Of a stretch of 64,000 nt of DNA, positions 17,966 to 27,895 are shown one piece after another (position 1 is the first letter of the stretch; each line of letters starts with the position of its first letter). The notes under the pieces were generated by a model, which saw only the letters and a list, made by a program, of their open reading frames with translations, did not search any database and was not told where the DNA came from. The DNA lies in NCBI RefSeq assembly GCF_900218065.1, contig NZ_OBMU01000001.1:2482347-2546346 (forward strand), given 5' to 3'. The position numbers were made by a program, and so were the translations under genes. The stretch comes from Novosphingobium sp. Chol11. Its GTDB lineage: Bacteria > Pseudomonadota > Alphaproteobacteria > Sphingomonadales > Sphingomonadaceae.

Positions 17966-18937
17966 TTATTCCGGCCGCAACGGACGGGCGAGCAGCGCGT
18001 CGATGACTTCACCCAAGGGCGCCGCATCTTCGAGCAGGGCACAGACAGCTTCCACCACCGGCATTTCGACGGATGCCGCACGGGCCGCTTCGCGCAGCAC
18101 CGGCGCGGTGAAAGCGCCTTCGGCGACTGTGCGGCGATTGGCAAGAAGCTCCCCTGCCGGCTTCCCTTCGCCCAGCCCCTTCCCGAGGGAGAAATTGCGC
18201 GAATTGGTCGACGAGCAGGTGAGGACCAGGTCACCCAGGCCCGACAAGCCCGAAAGAGTTTCAACCCGCGCCCCCCGAGCAAGGCCGAACCGGGTCATTT
18301 CGGCAAACCCACGGCTGATGAGTGAAGCGCGGGCATTGAGCCCAAGGCCAGCGCCCTCTGCAACGCCGCACGCGATGGCGAGCACGTTCTTCACAGCTCC
18401 GCCGATTTCCGCGCCTACGACGTCGTCCGACACATAGGGGCGGAAGGCGGGGCGCGCGACACGCGCCGCTATGCGATCGGCCAGTTCTGCATCTTCGCAT
18501 GCAAGAGTGATGGCGGTAGGCAGTCCCCGCGCGACTTCATGCGCGAAGGTCGGGCCGGACAAGACACCAATCGGCGAGCGAGGCTGGGCCTGCCTGGCGA
18601 CTTCAGACATCAGCAGACCGCTGCCCGCTTCAATACCCTTTGAGCAGAGGACGAGCGGGAGACCGGCAGGCAGTCCGGTTACGATGGTGCGCAGATGCTG
18701 AGCTGGGCAGACGATGAGCAGCAGGTCGCGATCCGCCATATCCGCCATATCACCTGTGGCATCCACGGCGGGACTCAGAGGAATGTTCGGCAGATAAAGC
18801 GGATTGAGATGGTCTTCATTGACCGCGCTGACCACGTCCGGCTCAAGCGCCCACAAGCGAACATGCTCCCCCTGGGAAGCAAGGGTCTGCGCCAGCGCCG
18901 TGCCCCAAGCGCCCGCTCCGATAACGCCCACCTTCAT
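17966..18937 (-). CDS. gpsA: NAD(P)-dependent glycerol-3-phosphate dehydrogenase
   Basis: 323 aa. It makes sn-glycerol 3-phosphate from dihydroxyacetone phosphate for phospholipid synthesis. [11 protein letters not shown] at about residues 7-17 is the dinucleotide-binding loop; CSKGIE and [12 protein letters not shown] are diagnostic, and [17 protein letters not shown] carries the catalytic Lys near residue 188. The start overlaps the tsaD stop by four bases (ATGA), a linkage also seen in other alphaproteobacteria. Confidence 0.96.
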   Translation of the reverse strand: MKVGVIGAGAWGTALAQTLASQGEHVRLWALEPDVVSAVNEDHLNPLYLPNIPLSPAVDATGDMADMADRDLLLIVCPAQHLRTIVTGLPAGLPLVLCSKGIEAGSGLLMSEVARQAQPRSPIGVLSGPTFAHEVARGLPTAITLACEDAELADRIAARVARPAFRPYVSDDVVGAEIGGAVKNVLAIACGVAEGAGLGLNARASLISRGFAEMTRFGLARGARVETLSGLSGLGDLVLTCSSTNSRNFSLGKGLGEGKPAGELLANRRTVAEGAFTAPVLREAARAASVEMPVVEAVCALLEDAAPLGEVIDALLARPLRPE

Positions 18938-19968
18938 GCCTTCACTCCTGCCCCGCGCGCTTTCTCCGCATCCGGATCCAGCGGCCAGCGCGGCCGAGCT
19001 GGAACGGTAAGATCATCGACCAGCCCGGCCGCATGGCGCTCCGCCCCCGCCCAGGCGATCATCGCCGCATTGTCCGTGCAAAGCCAGAGCGGCGGCGCGA
19101 CAAAGGGAAGATCATGCCGCGCGGCGAGCGCTTGGAGCGCTGCGCGGATCGACTGGTTGGCAGCGACCCCTCCCGCGACGACGAGGGCGGTTATCCCTTC
19201 AAGCGTAGCGAGCTGCTTTTCCGTCCGATCGACTAGGCAATCTATTACCGCCTGCTGAAAGCTCGCGGCGATATCCTCGGTTGCATATTGGCCCGATTGA
19301 GCCGCGCGCATTACGGCGCTCTTCAGGCCAGCGAAGGAGAAATGCGGCTCGGCCGTTCCGACCAGGGGGCGCGGAAGAGGTACGGCTTGCGGGTTGCCGC
19401 TGGATGCCGCGCGTTCGACCGCCGGTCCACCCGGATAGCCGAGGCCAAGCAGTTTCGCAGTCTTGTCGAAGGCCTCTCCGCTGGCGTCATCGATCGTCGT
19501 CGCCAGCCTGGAATATTCTCCTGGTCCGCGAACATGGAGCAGTTGGCAATGCCCGCCAGATACCAGCAGCAGCAGATATGGGAATTGCAGCGCCGGATCA
19601 GCGAGGCGGGGCGACAGGGCGTGGCCCTCCAGATGATTGACGGCGACCAGCGGCTTGTTCACGGCATGGGCGAGCGCCTTGCCCGTCACCAATCCGACCA
19701 TCACGCCGCCGATCAAACCCGGTCCCGCCGTGGCGGCGATCACGTCCACCTGCTCCAGCGTCAGTCCGGCGTCGGCGAGCGCGGCTTGGATCAAGGGAGC
19801 AAGCGCCTCGACATGCGCGCGGGCGGCGATTTCCGGCACCACGCCGCCATAGGGGCGATGCGCCTCTTCCTGCGTCGCCAGCCGGTGCGCGAGGATTTTG
19901 CCCTCAGCCGTCACCAGCGCTGCCGCAGTTTCGTCGCAGCTTGATTCCAGGCCAAGGATGATCGTCAT
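18934..19968 (-). CDS. tsaD: tRNA N6-threonylcarbamoyladenosine transferase subunit TsaD
   Basis: 344 aa. It transfers the threonylcarbamoyl group to A37 of ANN-decoding tRNAs, together with TsaB and TsaE. It has [16 protein letters not shown] at the N-terminus, the metal-binding HLEGH motif near residue 113, and the ASNAF-type fold [13 protein letters not shown] 19968 is preferred over the in-frame ATG at 19980 because GGAAGCGG lies just upstream and family members begin MTIILG. It is divergent from hemC by about 44 bases, a common alphaproteobacterial arrangement. Confidence 0.96.
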   Translation of the reverse strand: MTIILGLESSCDETAAALVTAEGKILAHRLATQEEAHRPYGGVVPEIAARAHVEALAPLIQAALADAGLTLEQVDVIAATAGPGLIGGVMVGLVTGKALAHAVNKPLVAVNHLEGHALSPRLADPALQFPYLLLLVSGGHCQLLHVRGPGEYSRLATTIDDASGEAFDKTAKLLGLGYPGGPAVERAASSGNPQAVPLPRPLVGTAEPHFSFAGLKSAVMRAAQSGQYATEDIAASFQQAVIDCLVDRTEKQLATLEGITALVVAGGVAANQSIRAALQALAARHDLPFVAPPLWLCTDNAAMIAWAGAERHAAGLVDDLTVPARPRWPLDPDAEKARGAGVKA

Positions 19969-20012
19969 TGCCGCTTCCATCTAATGCCCACGGATATTAG
20001 AGCAAGCGGCAT

Positions 20013-20951
20013 ATGACATCGCACTCCTACACGCCTGATCGTCCGCTGCGCCTTGGTACGCGAGGTTCGCCATTGGCGCTGGCGCAGGCGCGCATGACGG
20101 CGGAGGCGCTGTGCGCGCGGCATGGGTGGGATGCGGACGTGATCGCGACTGTCGTCGTCCAGACGAGCGGCGACCGGATTCAGGACAGGGCACTGGCCGA
20201 AATCGGCGGCAAGGCGCTGTGGACCAAGGAACTGGACCGCGCGCTGATCGAAGGGCAAATCGATTTCGCCGTTCATTCCATGAAGGATGTGGAGACTATA
20301 CGGCCTGCGGAAATCACGATCGCGGCGATGCTGCCGCGGGCGGATGTGCGGGATCGGCTGGTCGGGGCGGAAAGTTTCGAGGCGTTGCCGGACAATCCGG
20401 TGGTGGGGTCGAGTTCGCCACGGCGGGCGGCGCAGGTGAAGCGGCTTCGCCCGGATGCGCGGGTCGTGCTGTTCAGGGGCAATGTCGCGACGCGGCTGGC
20501 GAAGCTTGCTGCCGGAGAGGTGCACGCGACCCTGCTTGCAGCGGCCGGGCTCGACCGGCTGGGGCAGCCGGACGTGGGAACATGCATTCCGCTTGACGTC
20601 ATGTTGCCAGCGCCATCGCAGGGGGCAGTGGGGATCGAGACGCTGAGCGGCAATGCGGAGATGCTGGCCTTGCTCGCCGAGATCAACGACGTCGATACGT
20701 TCGATTGCGTGACGGCGGAGCGCGCGGTTCTCAAGGGTCTTGGCGGCACATGCCATTCGCCAATCGCAGCCCTGGGCCGTTTGGAGGATGGCGGCATTCG
20801 TCTTGCAGCGGAGATATTGAGTCCCGATGGCCGCGAGCGGGTCGAGGATGTGAGGATCATCAGCCGAGGGGACAGCGCCGCCGCCGAAGCGCTGGGACGA
20901 TCGCTGCTGGAGCGAGCAAGCGCAGAACTGCGCGCGCTGTTCGAAGCGTGA
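20013..20951 (+). CDS. hemC: porphobilinogen deaminase (hydroxymethylbilane synthase)
   Basis: 312 aa. It joins four porphobilinogen units into hydroxymethylbilane in heme and other tetrapyrrole synthesis. LRLGTRGSPLALAQA is the classic start; HSMKDVE, the Arg-rich GSSSPRRAAQVKRLRP and GLDRLG follow. The Cys of LGGTCHSPIAALG near residue 247 is the anchor for the dipyrromethane cofactor. Its stop overlaps the hemD GTG start by four bases. ATG 20013 gives the standard length. Confidence 0.97.
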   Translation: MTSHSYTPDRPLRLGTRGSPLALAQARMTAEALCARHGWDADVIATVVVQTSGDRIQDRALAEIGGKALWTKELDRALIEGQIDFAVHSMKDVETIRPAEITIAAMLPRADVRDRLVGAESFEALPDNPVVGSSSPRRAAQVKRLRPDARVVLFRGNVATRLAKLAAGEVHATLLAAAGLDRLGQPDVGTCIPLDVMLPAPSQGAVGIETLSGNAEMLALLAEINDVDTFDCVTAERAVLKGLGGTCHSPIAALGRLEDGGIRLAAEILSPDGRERVEDVRIISRGDSAAAEALGRSLLERASAELRALFEA

Positions 20952-21616
20952 AGCCCGTCATCATCCTGCGGCCGGAGCCAGGGGCGAGGGAGACGGCTGC
21001 GCGGGCGATGAAGCTCGGCCTTATGCCCCGCCTGTGCCCCCTGTTCGAAGCGCGGCCGATCGACTGGGACGCACCGCCAGCCGAGCGGTTCGACGCGCTG
21101 CTCATGACCAGCGCGCAGGCAGCGCGGCTCGGCGGGCCGCTGCTTTCCCGATACAGACGGCTGCCCGCCTATGCGGTCGGGCACGCCACGGCCCGCGCCA
21201 TGGAAGAACAGGGATTCGAGCATGTTACGGAGGGCGACCGGGATGGCAGCGCGATTGCCGCGCGCATCGCGGCTGACGGGCACGCCCACGTCCTGCACCT
21301 TGGTGGAACGACCCTTGCCCGGATCGATTCCGGGCCGCTGACGATCGATCGGGTGGCGGTTTACACGATCGGAGGGCGGCCGGACGCAGAGATCGATCCC
21401 CATTTGGAGCCCGGCGCCATACTGCTGGTTCATTCGCCTCGCGCCGGGAGTAGGCTCGCGGAACTGATCGGGCCGGAGCGGCGCGGCAGCCTGCATGTGA
21501 TCGCCATCAGTCCAGCCGCGCTTACCGCTTGCGGGCCGGGCTGGTCGAGCGGCCAGGCGCCTGAATTGCCCGATGATGAGAGGATGCTGGCCCTCGCGGC
21601 GCGATTGTGCGAATGA
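20948..21616 (+). CDS. hemD: uroporphyrinogen-III synthase
   Basis: 222 aa starting at GTG within the hemC stop. It closes and inverts ring D of hydroxymethylbilane to uroporphyrinogen III. The family has weak sequence conservation, but the two-domain alpha/beta layout, LRPEPGARETA at the N-terminus, DALLMTSAQAARLGG, PAYAVGHATARAMEEQGF and LLVHSPRAGSRLAEL are characteristic, and the position after hemC is decisive. An ATG-started longer frame upstream overlaps hemC and is rejected. Confidence 0.92.
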   Translation: MKPVIILRPEPGARETAARAMKLGLMPRLCPLFEARPIDWDAPPAERFDALLMTSAQAARLGGPLLSRYRRLPAYAVGHATARAMEEQGFEHVTEGDRDGSAIAARIAADGHAHVLHLGGTTLARIDSGPLTIDRVAVYTIGGRPDAEIDPHLEPGAILLVHSPRAGSRLAELIGPERRGSLHVIAISPAALTACGPGWSSGQAPELPDDERMLALAARLCE

Positions 21617-21644
21617 TCCCGCCAAGATGGAAGAGAGGTCCTCG

Positions 21645-22514
21645 ATGAGCGAAGAAGGCGGCGCAGCGAGCGCGACAGCGATCCCGCCGGTTCCTGCACG
21701 CACGCGGGGTTCCTGGACGACTTTCCTTGCCGTGGTCCTCGCTTTCGTGATCGGCGTGGCGATTGCGATAGTGGCGATGTTCTATTTCCAGGGGCGCTGG
21801 GCTGGATCGCCCTCCCGCCCTGCCCTAGCCGCTGATCCTTATCCAAGATCCGGCGTCGCGCTGCGTCCGCTGTCGGCCGACGCCGGGCAAATGCTGGACG
21901 GGCGGGTCGTACAATTGGAAGAGCGGCTCAACCGCATCACGGTCGAGGCTCAGGCAGCCTCAGGCAACGCAGCCCGCGCCGAGGGGCTGCTGGTCGCTTT
22001 TGCCGCGCGGCGCGCGCTCGATAGCGGGACGCCGCTCGGCTATGTCGAAGGACAGTTGAGGCTGCGCTTCGGCCAAGCCCAGCCCCGCGCGGTGGCGACC
22101 ATCATCAATGCTGCGCGCGAGCCGGTGACGCTCGCCGACCTGCGGGCCGGCCTTGCCACCGTGTCGGATCAGCTGACGACCCCGGGGCCGCAGAGCAGCT
22201 GGTGGGATTCGGTCGAGCATGAAGCGCGCGCTTTGTTGACCATCAGGCGGTCATCCACGCCCTCTCCCCGCCCCGAGGCCGCGATGGAGCGTGCACTGCG
22301 CTATATCGACGCGGGGCGGGTGGGTGCGGCGTTGACGGAAGTCGAAGCCATGCCGGGTAGAGCCGCCGCCGACCGGTGGATGCAGTTCGCCCGCCGCTAT
22401 ATAGAAGCCCGGCGCGCGCTGGACCTGATCGAGACGGCGGCGATCCTGGAACCCCGGCAGTTGCGCGGCGTCGACGGCGGGCCAGTCGCGCAAACCTCTC
22501 CCCTCGCCCCCTGA
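21645..22514 (+). CDS. mitofilin (Mic60)-like inner-membrane coiled-coil protein
   Basis: 289 aa. A proline-rich cytoplasmic N-terminus leads into one membrane segment at about residues 26-48, then a periplasmic part with a predicted helix/coiled coil (about 83-115) and a C-terminal helical region at 212-268 (ALRYIDAGRVGAALTEVEAMPG, then RWMQFARRYIEARRALDLIE). That region resembles the mitofilin signature of alphaproteobacterial Mic60. It lies 28 bases after hemD; Mic60 homologues are known to sit next to hemD in alphaproteobacteria. It is shorter than most Mic60 proteins, mainly in the coiled coil. Mic60 shapes inner-membrane curvature and contacts outer-membrane machinery; that role is inferred here. 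Confidence 0.65.
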   Translation: MSEEGGAASATAIPPVPARTRGSWTTFLAVVLAFVIGVAIAIVAMFYFQGRWAGSPSRPALAADPYPRSGVALRPLSADAGQMLDGRVVQLEERLNRITVEAQAASGNAARAEGLLVAFAARRALDSGTPLGYVEGQLRLRFGQAQPRAVATIINAAREPVTLADLRAGLATVSDQLTTPGPQSSWWDSVEHEARALLTIRRSSTPSPRPEAAMERALRYIDAGRVGAALTEVEAMPGRAAADRWMQFARRYIEARRALDLIETAAILEPRQLRGVDGGPVAQTSPLAP

Positions 22515-22630
22515 ACCCACTGTCATAATCGGCGAGCCGTTGCCCCGGCTGCACGAAACCATTGGACGCGCTGGGCATTTGTCATGAGAATGTCATCTTT
22601 CGCCCTCCGGGCCATGGAGACTATTTTCTC

Positions 22631-23380
22631 GTGCCGCCTTATGTTCGATCGATCAGTGGTTTGTGGAAGGGGCGCGAGGCGCAGCCCGCGCGGCAGGTTG
22701 GTCGGCCGTCCTGGCAGCATCTGATCGCCAACGCATCCATGCCTGTCGATCTCGCCCGCACGCGGGCGCGAAGGGCCGCCTTGTCGCGCGCGATAAAGGG
22801 TGACGGGCGGCATGTCCTGTTGATTCCCGGCCTGCTCGCGTCCGAACAGAGGATGGAGCCGATGCGCACCATATTGGAGGCGGCAGGATTCCATGCCCAT
22901 GGCTGGGGCATGGGGCGCAATCTTGGCCCGCGCCCTGACACGCTGGAGCAGATCGGCCGGAGGGTGGACGCCATCCGCAGCCGGAGCGGCGCGCCCGTAA
23001 CCCTGGTGGGCTGGAGCCTCGGCGGCCTGTTTGCGCGGGAATATGCGAAATGTGCACAGGAGAAGGTTGCCGGGGTGATTACCCTCGGATCGCCCTTTTC
23101 CGGCGATCCACGCGCCAATCATGCATGGCGGCTCTATCAGATGGTGGCAGGCCATCCGGTCGATTGCCCGCCCTTTGCCTGCAGCCGGGATGTGAAGCCA
23201 CCGGTTCCGACCATCGCGCTATGGTCGCGGCGGGATGGCGTCATCCTGCCGGAATGCGCGAAGGGCCGTGCCCATGAGCGCGACAGAGCCATCGAGGTGG
23301 ACTGCACGCATATGGGCTTTGCCGTTGCGCCGGAAGGCATACTGGCCGTGGGCGAGGCGCTGAAAGCGTTGGGCAACTGA
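22631..23380 (+). CDS. alpha/beta hydrolase, lipase or PGAP1-like
   Basis: 249 aa from GTG 22631 (GGAGA 10 bases upstream), or 272 aa from TTG 22562; the start is uncertain. VLLIPGLLASEQRM is the oxyanion-hole strand, GWSLGGLFAREYA is the nucleophile elbow (Ser in GWSLG), SRRDGVI supplies the acidic residue and the late CTHMGFA the His. The layout suits a lipase or PGAP1-like serine hydrolase. No signal peptide is seen, so it is probably cytosolic. Substrate unknown. A hairpin and a repeat doublet follow the stop. Confidence 0.78.
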   Translation: MPPYVRSISGLWKGREAQPARQVGRPSWQHLIANASMPVDLARTRARRAALSRAIKGDGRHVLLIPGLLASEQRMEPMRTILEAAGFHAHGWGMGRNLGPRPDTLEQIGRRVDAIRSRSGAPVTLVGWSLGGLFAREYAKCAQEKVAGVITLGSPFSGDPRANHAWRLYQMVAGHPVDCPPFACSRDVKPPVPTIALWSRRDGVILPECAKGRAHERDRAIEVDCTHMGFAVAPEGILAVGEALKALGN

Positions 23381-23409
23381 TCTGGTCAGCTGTGTTTTGG
23401 AAACATGTT

Positions 23410-23439
23410 CAATCTGAACCACTTGATCCGTTCAGATTG
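23410..23439 (+). terminator. 10-bp hairpin after the hydrolase gene
   Basis: CAATCTGAAC (23410-23419) and GTTCAGATTG (23430-23439) are perfect inverted repeats around a 10-base loop, 29 bases after the stop. Its right arm is also the left edge of the repeat doublet that follows, so it may belong to the repeat rather than act as a terminator. Confidence 0.35.
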
Positions 23440-23503
23440 AGCTTGTCGAAGCCCTCTCCTCCTTGAGAAAATTAGAGCCCTTCGACGGGCTCAGGGCGAA
23501 CGG
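23428..23503. repeat. REPIN-like inverted doublet, copy A
   Basis: Left arm CCGTTCAGATTGAGCTTGTC and, about 25 bases on, an inverted right arm whose complement reads CCGTTCGCCCTGAGCCCGTC. The same core recurs at 32759, 38129 and 49117, always between genes. Confidence 0.75.
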
Positions 23504-23542
23504 TGTGAGAGGTGGTGCCGATCTAAGCACAACTTTCCAGGG

Positions 23543-24868
23543 TCAGCCTAAGCGCCGAAGCGCTTCCTCCTTAGCGATCAGCGGCAGGAGCTGCGCCATG
23601 TCGGGGCCATGATCGAGGCCTGTGAGCGCACGGCGGAGCGGCAGGAACAGCATCTTGCCCTTTCGACCGGTCCGTTCCTTGAGCGCGCCAGTGAGCGCGG
23701 GCCAGATGTCAGGCCCGAAGTCCAGGCCGAGCAGGATTTCGCGCGCGGTGGCGAGGAAGGCGCGATCATCCTCATCAGGCGCAGGCGCTTCGACAGGGCC
23801 GGTCACGATACGCCACCAATCGGCGGCCTGCGACATATTCTCCAGATTGGGCCGGATGGCGTTCCATCCAGCTTCATCCATCCCGGCAGGCAGGCGGGCG
23901 GACACGGCTTCGTAGGGTAGAAGGTGGACGATCTTCTGGTTGAGCGTTGCCAGTTCCGCTTCATCGAAACGCGCGGGCGCGCGGCCGAAATGCGCAAAGT
24001 CGAAGCTTTCGACCAACGGATCGACATCGGCGAAGGGCTCGATCGGCATGGAGGTGCCAAGGCGGGCGAGCAGGGAAAGGACAGCCATTGGTTCCAGTCC
24101 GATTTCACGGAAATGCGCAACGCCGAGTGAGCCCAGCCGCTTGGAAAGCTTGCCTTCGCTGCCGGTCAGCAGAGCCTCATGCGCGAAGGATGGCAGCTGC
24201 GCGCCCAGAGCGGCGAACATCTGGATTTGCGCCGCCGTGTTGGACACATGGTCTTCGCCACGCAGCACATGGGTTATGCCCATGTCGACATCGTCGATCA
24301 CGGACGGGAGCATGTAGAGCCAACTGCCATCGGCGCGGCGGATCACGGGGTCGGACAGCAGCTTGGGGTCGAAGCGCTGCTCGCCACGGATGAGGTCGGT
24401 CCAGAGGATCGGCTGATCATGATCGAGCCTGAAACGCCAATGGGGCTTGCGGCCTTCGGCTTCATGGGCGGCGATCTGGTCGCCGGTCAGCGACAGGGCG
24501 GCGCGGTCATAGACCGGGGGAAGGCCCCGGCCGAGCAGCACCTTGCGCCGCAGTTCCAGTTCCTGGCTCGTTTCATAGGCCGGATAGACATGGCCCGACG
24601 CCTTCAACTGCTCGAAGCGGCTTTCGTAGAGGGCGAAGCGATCCGATTGCTTTTCTTCCGCGTCCCAATGGACGCCGAGCCAGGACAGGTCCGCCTTGAT
24701 CGCGTCGGCATATTTGGCGCGTGACCGTTCAAGATCGGTATCGTCGAGGCGCAGAAGGAACTTGCCGCCGCTTTTGCGCGCCCAAAGCCAGTTGTGCAGC
24801 GCGGCGCGGATATTGCCGACATGAAGGTTGCCGGTAGGCGAGGGAGCGAAGCGGGTGATGACGGTCAT
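23543..24868 (-). CDS. gltX: glutamate-tRNA ligase
   Basis: 441 aa class I aminoacyl-tRNA synthetase. The HIGH-type motif is HVGN in RFAPSPTGNLHVGN near the N-terminus and the KMSKS-type loop is KLSKR at about residue 240. Alphaproteobacteria often carry two GltX proteins; this is the shorter type, and which of tRNA-Glu or tRNA-Gln it charges cannot be read with confidence. ATG 24868 gives the standard start. It follows nadE by four bases and is likely in its operon. Confidence 0.95.
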   Translation of the reverse strand: MTVITRFAPSPTGNLHVGNIRAALHNWLWARKSGGKFLLRLDDTDLERSRAKYADAIKADLSWLGVHWDAEEKQSDRFALYESRFEQLKASGHVYPAYETSQELELRRKVLLGRGLPPVYDRAALSLTGDQIAAHEAEGRKPHWRFRLDHDQPILWTDLIRGEQRFDPKLLSDPVIRRADGSWLYMLPSVIDDVDMGITHVLRGEDHVSNTAAQIQMFAALGAQLPSFAHEALLTGSEGKLSKRLGSLGVAHFREIGLEPMAVLSLLARLGTSMPIEPFADVDPLVESFDFAHFGRAPARFDEAELATLNQKIVHLLPYEAVSARLPAGMDEAGWNAIRPNLENMSQAADWWRIVTGPVEAPAPDEDDRAFLATAREILLGLDFGPDIWPALTGALKERTGRKGKMLFLPLRRALTGLDHGPDMAQLLPLIAKEEALRRLG

Positions 24869-24872
24869 GAGC

Positions 24873-26528
24873 TTAAAGCGTCCGGAAAGCGTTGGTGATC
24901 GGATAGCGGCGATCACGCCCGAAATTGCGAATGCCCAGCTTTACGCCCGGAGGCGACTGGCGGCGCTTATATTCCGCGACATAGAGGAGGCGCTCGATCC
25001 GGGCGACGACATCCTTGTCGAAGCCGCGCGCGACAAGCTGTTCGACGGACAGTTCCTCTTCGACCAGGCCATAGAGGATCGGGTCCAGCACTTCATAGGG
25101 CGGTAGGCTGTCCTCATCCTTCTGGTCCTCGCGCAGTTCCGCGCTTGGCGGCTTGGTGATCACGCGCTCCGGCATGACCGGACCAGAGGGCCCGAGGCCG
25201 AGCGAGGAGACATTCTCGTTCCGCCAGCGGCTGAGGTCGAAGACGGTGGTTTTGTAGGCGTCCTTCAACACCGAATAGCCGCCCGCCATGTCGCCATAGA
25301 TGGTGGCGTAGCCGACCGACATCTCGCTCTTGTTGCCTGTGGTCAGCAGCATGTGGCCGAACTTGTTCGACAGGCCCATGAGCGTGACGCCACGGATGCG
25401 GGACTGGAGATTTTCTTCCGTCAGGTCGCGCTGCCGCTCCGCGAAGACATCGGCGAGCATCGTGTCGAACGCTGCCACGGCAGGTTCGATTCCGATGCTG
25501 TCGTAGCGGATGCCGAGCAGGCGGGCGCATTCGACGGCATCGTCCAGGCTGTCCTGGCTGGTGAAGCGCGACGGCAGCATGACGCTCCAGACGCGATCGG
25601 GTCCCAGGGCGTCCACCGCCACCGCTGCCGACAACGCCGAATCGATGCCGCCTGACAGGCCCAGGACGACGCCAGGAAAGCCGTTGCGGTTCACATAGTC
25701 GCGCAGGCCGAGCACCATCGCATTATAGATGTCGGCCGGGCGGCTATCGAGTTCATGCCGATCGCCGGGGATGCAGACCCACTGGCCTTCCCACTTTTCC
25801 CAATGGGTGAGGACGAGGGCTTCTTCCCAATCGGGCAGTTGGTGAGCGATGCTGCGGTCGGCGCCCATGACGAAGGACGCGCCGTCGAACACCAGTTCAT
25901 CCTGGCCGCCCACGCGGTTGAGATAGACGAGCGGCAGGCCGGTTTCCCGCACGCGCGTGCCAGCGACGGCGTTGATGCGGCGATCGTCCTTGTCGACTTC
26001 GAACGGGCTGCCATTGGGGCTGATGAGGACTTCCGCTCCTTCCGCGCGCAGATGGGCTGTGACGAAGGGAAACCAGATATCCTCGCAGATCGGCACGCCG
26101 ATCTTCACGCCGCGGAAATCGATGGGCGCGGGCAGCGGGCCGGGCGCGAAGAGGCGCTTTTCATCGAAGGTGCCATAATTGGGCAGCTCGCGCTTTTGCC
26201 GGATGGCGGTGACCGCGCCGTCTTCCAGCAGGGCGACGACGTTGAACAACACGCCTTGCGACACGACCACCGTGCCGACCAGCATCGCCGGGCCGCCGTC
26301 CGCCGTCGCTTGCGCCAGGCGATCCAGCTCATGGTTCGCGCGGTCGACCAGCGCGGGCTTCAGCACCAGGTCTTCGGGCGGGTAGCCGATCAGCTGAAGT
26401 TCGGGAAAGACGATGAGGTCGGCTCCGGCCGCGCGGGCCCGCCATTCGAGCATCGCGTCCGCATTGGCCTTCAGGTCGCCCACGCTCTGTGTCATCTGGG
26501 CAAGGGCGATCACGAGTTTGTCGGTCAT
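24873..26528 (-). CDS. nadE: glutamine-dependent NAD+ synthetase
   Basis: 551 aa two-domain enzyme that amidates deamido-NAD to NAD+, using ammonia from glutamine. The N-terminal nitrilase domain shows the Glu ([15 protein letters not shown]), Lys ([12 protein letters not shown]) and Cys ([11 protein letters not shown]) triad. The C-terminal synthetase domain (from about 280) has the P-loop [11 protein letters not shown] and later [21 protein letters not shown], diagnostic of NAD synthase. It has a promoter-like pair directly upstream and no Shine-Dalgarno site. gltX follows by four bases. Confidence 0.96.
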   Translation of the reverse strand: MTDKLVIALAQMTQSVGDLKANADAMLEWRARAAGADLIVFPELQLIGYPPEDLVLKPALVDRANHELDRLAQATADGGPAMLVGTVVVSQGVLFNVVALLEDGAVTAIRQKRELPNYGTFDEKRLFAPGPLPAPIDFRGVKIGVPICEDIWFPFVTAHLRAEGAEVLISPNGSPFEVDKDDRRINAVAGTRVRETGLPLVYLNRVGGQDELVFDGASFVMGADRSIAHQLPDWEEALVLTHWEKWEGQWVCIPGDRHELDSRPADIYNAMVLGLRDYVNRNGFPGVVLGLSGGIDSALSAAVAVDALGPDRVWSVMLPSRFTSQDSLDDAVECARLLGIRYDSIGIEPAVAAFDTMLADVFAERQRDLTEENLQSRIRGVTLMGLSNKFGHMLLTTGNKSEMSVGYATIYGDMAGGYSVLKDAYKTTVFDLSRWRNENVSSLGLGPSGPVMPERVITKPPSAELREDQKDEDSLPPYEVLDPILYGLVEEELSVEQLVARGFDKDVVARIERLLYVAEYKRRQSPPGVKLGIRNFGRDRRYPITNAFRTL

Positions 26529-26534
26529 GGCCGC

Positions 26535-26563
26535 GCCCTAGTCCATTTTGCCCGCCTGCGCAA
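26535..26563 (-). promoter_or_regulatory. candidate promoter of nadE placing +1 at the start codon
   Basis: On the minus strand: TTGCGCA (26563-26557), 14 bases, ACTAGGGC (26542-26535). Seven bases past the element is 26528, the A of the nadE ATG, so the transcript would be leaderless. Pattern match only. Confidence 0.45.
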
Positions 26564-26645
26564 AAGCGCCTTTCCACTGAGGGCAAGCGCCGCTAAAGGG
26601 GCCGCGTTTCGCGCATCGTCATCCAATCGTCACAGGGGTTTGGCC

Positions 26646-27581
26646 ATGAAACTCATGACCGGCAATTCCAACAAGCCGCTTGCGGCCGCCATTGCGGATT
26701 ATATCGAGATCCCCCTGACCGATGCGAGCGTCCGCCGCTTCGCCGATGAGGAAGTTTTCGTGGAAATTCACGAGAATGTCCGGGGCGAAGATGTGTTCGT
26801 CATCCAGTCGACGGCCTATCCGACCAACGACAATCTGATGGAATTGCTGATCATGATCGATGCGCTGAAGCGCGCGTCGGCCAAGCGAATCACGGCGGTC
26901 GTCCCTTATTTCGGCTATGCCCGGCAGGACCGGAAGCCCGGGCCCCGCACCCCGATCTCGGCCAAGCTGGTGGCGAACCTCATCACCACGGCTGGCGCGA
27001 ACCGCGTGCTTTCGGTCGATCTGCATGCGGGGCAGATCCAAGGCTTTTTCGACATTCCGACCGACAATCTGTTCGGCGCGCCGGTCATGTCGGCTGACAT
27101 CCAGGCGCGTTTTGGCGACCGGAACCTGATGGTCGTGTCGCCGGATGTGGGCGGCGTGGTGCGTGCCCGTGCGCTTGCCAAGCGGCTGGACAACGCGCCG
27201 CTCGCCATCGTCGACAAGCGGCGTGAGCGCGCGGGCGAATCGGAAGTGATGAACATCATCGGCGACGTGAAGGGCCGCTTCTGCGTCCTGATCGACGATA
27301 TCGTCGATTCGGCCGGGACGCTTTGCAACGCAGCCGGAGCGCTGAAGGCTGCGGGCGCGGAAGATGTGGTTGCCTATGTCAGCCATGGCGTGCTGTCGGG
27401 CGGCGCGGTTGCCCGCGTCGAGGCTTCCGAGCTCAAGGAGCTGGTGATCACCGATTCGATCCAGGGCACGGACGCTGTGTGCAATGCCAAGAGCATTCGC
27501 CACCTGCCGATCGCGCCGCTGTTGGGCGAAGCGATCAAGCGGATCGCGGATGAAAGCTCGGTCTCCAGTCTGTTCGACTGA
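26646..27581 (+). CDS. prs: ribose-phosphate pyrophosphokinase (PRPP synthetase)
   Basis: 311 aa. It makes PRPP from ribose 5-phosphate and ATP for nucleotide, histidine and NAD synthesis. It has [30 protein letters not shown] (ATP site), [13 protein letters not shown] and the PRPP loop [13 protein letters not shown]. The ATG at 26646 gives the usual start [13 protein letters not shown]; the long open frame upstream is antisense to nadE and spurious. GCTAAAGG at 26592 is a possible -10 element. Confidence 0.97.
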   Translation: MKLMTGNSNKPLAAAIADYIEIPLTDASVRRFADEEVFVEIHENVRGEDVFVIQSTAYPTNDNLMELLIMIDALKRASAKRITAVVPYFGYARQDRKPGPRTPISAKLVANLITTAGANRVLSVDLHAGQIQGFFDIPTDNLFGAPVMSADIQARFGDRNLMVVSPDVGGVVRARALAKRLDNAPLAIVDKRRERAGESEVMNIIGDVKGRFCVLIDDIVDSAGTLCNAAGALKAAGAEDVVAYVSHGVLSGGAVARVEASELKELVITDSIQGTDAVCNAKSIRHLPIAPLLGEAIKRIADESSVSSLFD

Positions 27582-27586
27582 CCGGC

Positions 27587-27607
27587 GAAGTTGCGCCGCG
27601 CGACTTC
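27587..27607. terminator. possible shared terminator between prs and a convergent membrane gene
   Basis: GAAGTTGC and its near-complement GCGACTTC form an 8-bp stem with one G-U pair and a small GC loop, spanning the 25-base gap between the convergent stops. No U-run. Confidence 0.25.
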
Positions 27608-27873
27608 TATGAAGCGCCCGGCAGCAACAATATGGGCAGGCAGAATAGCAGGATCAGGCCGCCGACGACCCTCTGCGCGCGGGAAATGCCCAGTGGCGCG
27701 CCCTGCCAAAGCATCGGGCAGGCAAGCAGCGCCAGCAGCAGGAGCATGTTGGACAGGGCGGCCGATCCCCCAATGGGCGCGTCCTGCCGTAAGGCTAGCG
27801 CGCCCAGCAAGGCAGCGAAACTCAACATCCAGCCGATCAGCGCCACAGCCATTCCCTTCCGATACGAACGCAT
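27607..27873 (-). CDS. small inner-membrane protein of unknown function
   Basis: 88 aa from ATG 27873: a short basic start (MRSYRKGM) and three hydrophobic segments at about residues 8-27, 37-55 and 65-85. I recognise no family. It lies convergent to prs, with its start 22 bases from the stop of the VOC protein gene, and may be read with it. A longer start overlapping the VOC gene exists and is less likely. Confidence 0.5.
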   Translation of the reverse strand: MRSYRKGMAVALIGWMLSFAALLGALALRQDAPIGGSAALSNMLLLLALLACPMLWQGAPLGISRAQRVVGGLILLFCLPILLLPGAS

Positions 27874-27895
27874 AAACGGCGCGGGTTGCCGAAGC

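Noticed and set aside
17917-18282. Open frame extending the flippase gene into gpsA
   Set aside because: It overlaps gpsA on the same strand in another frame and has no flippase homology; the first membrane segment follows ATG 17916.
25755-26645. Long plus-strand frame joined to prs, antisense to nadE
   Set aside because: The PRPP synthetase starts at 26646 with the family N-terminus; the upstream part is composition-driven noise.
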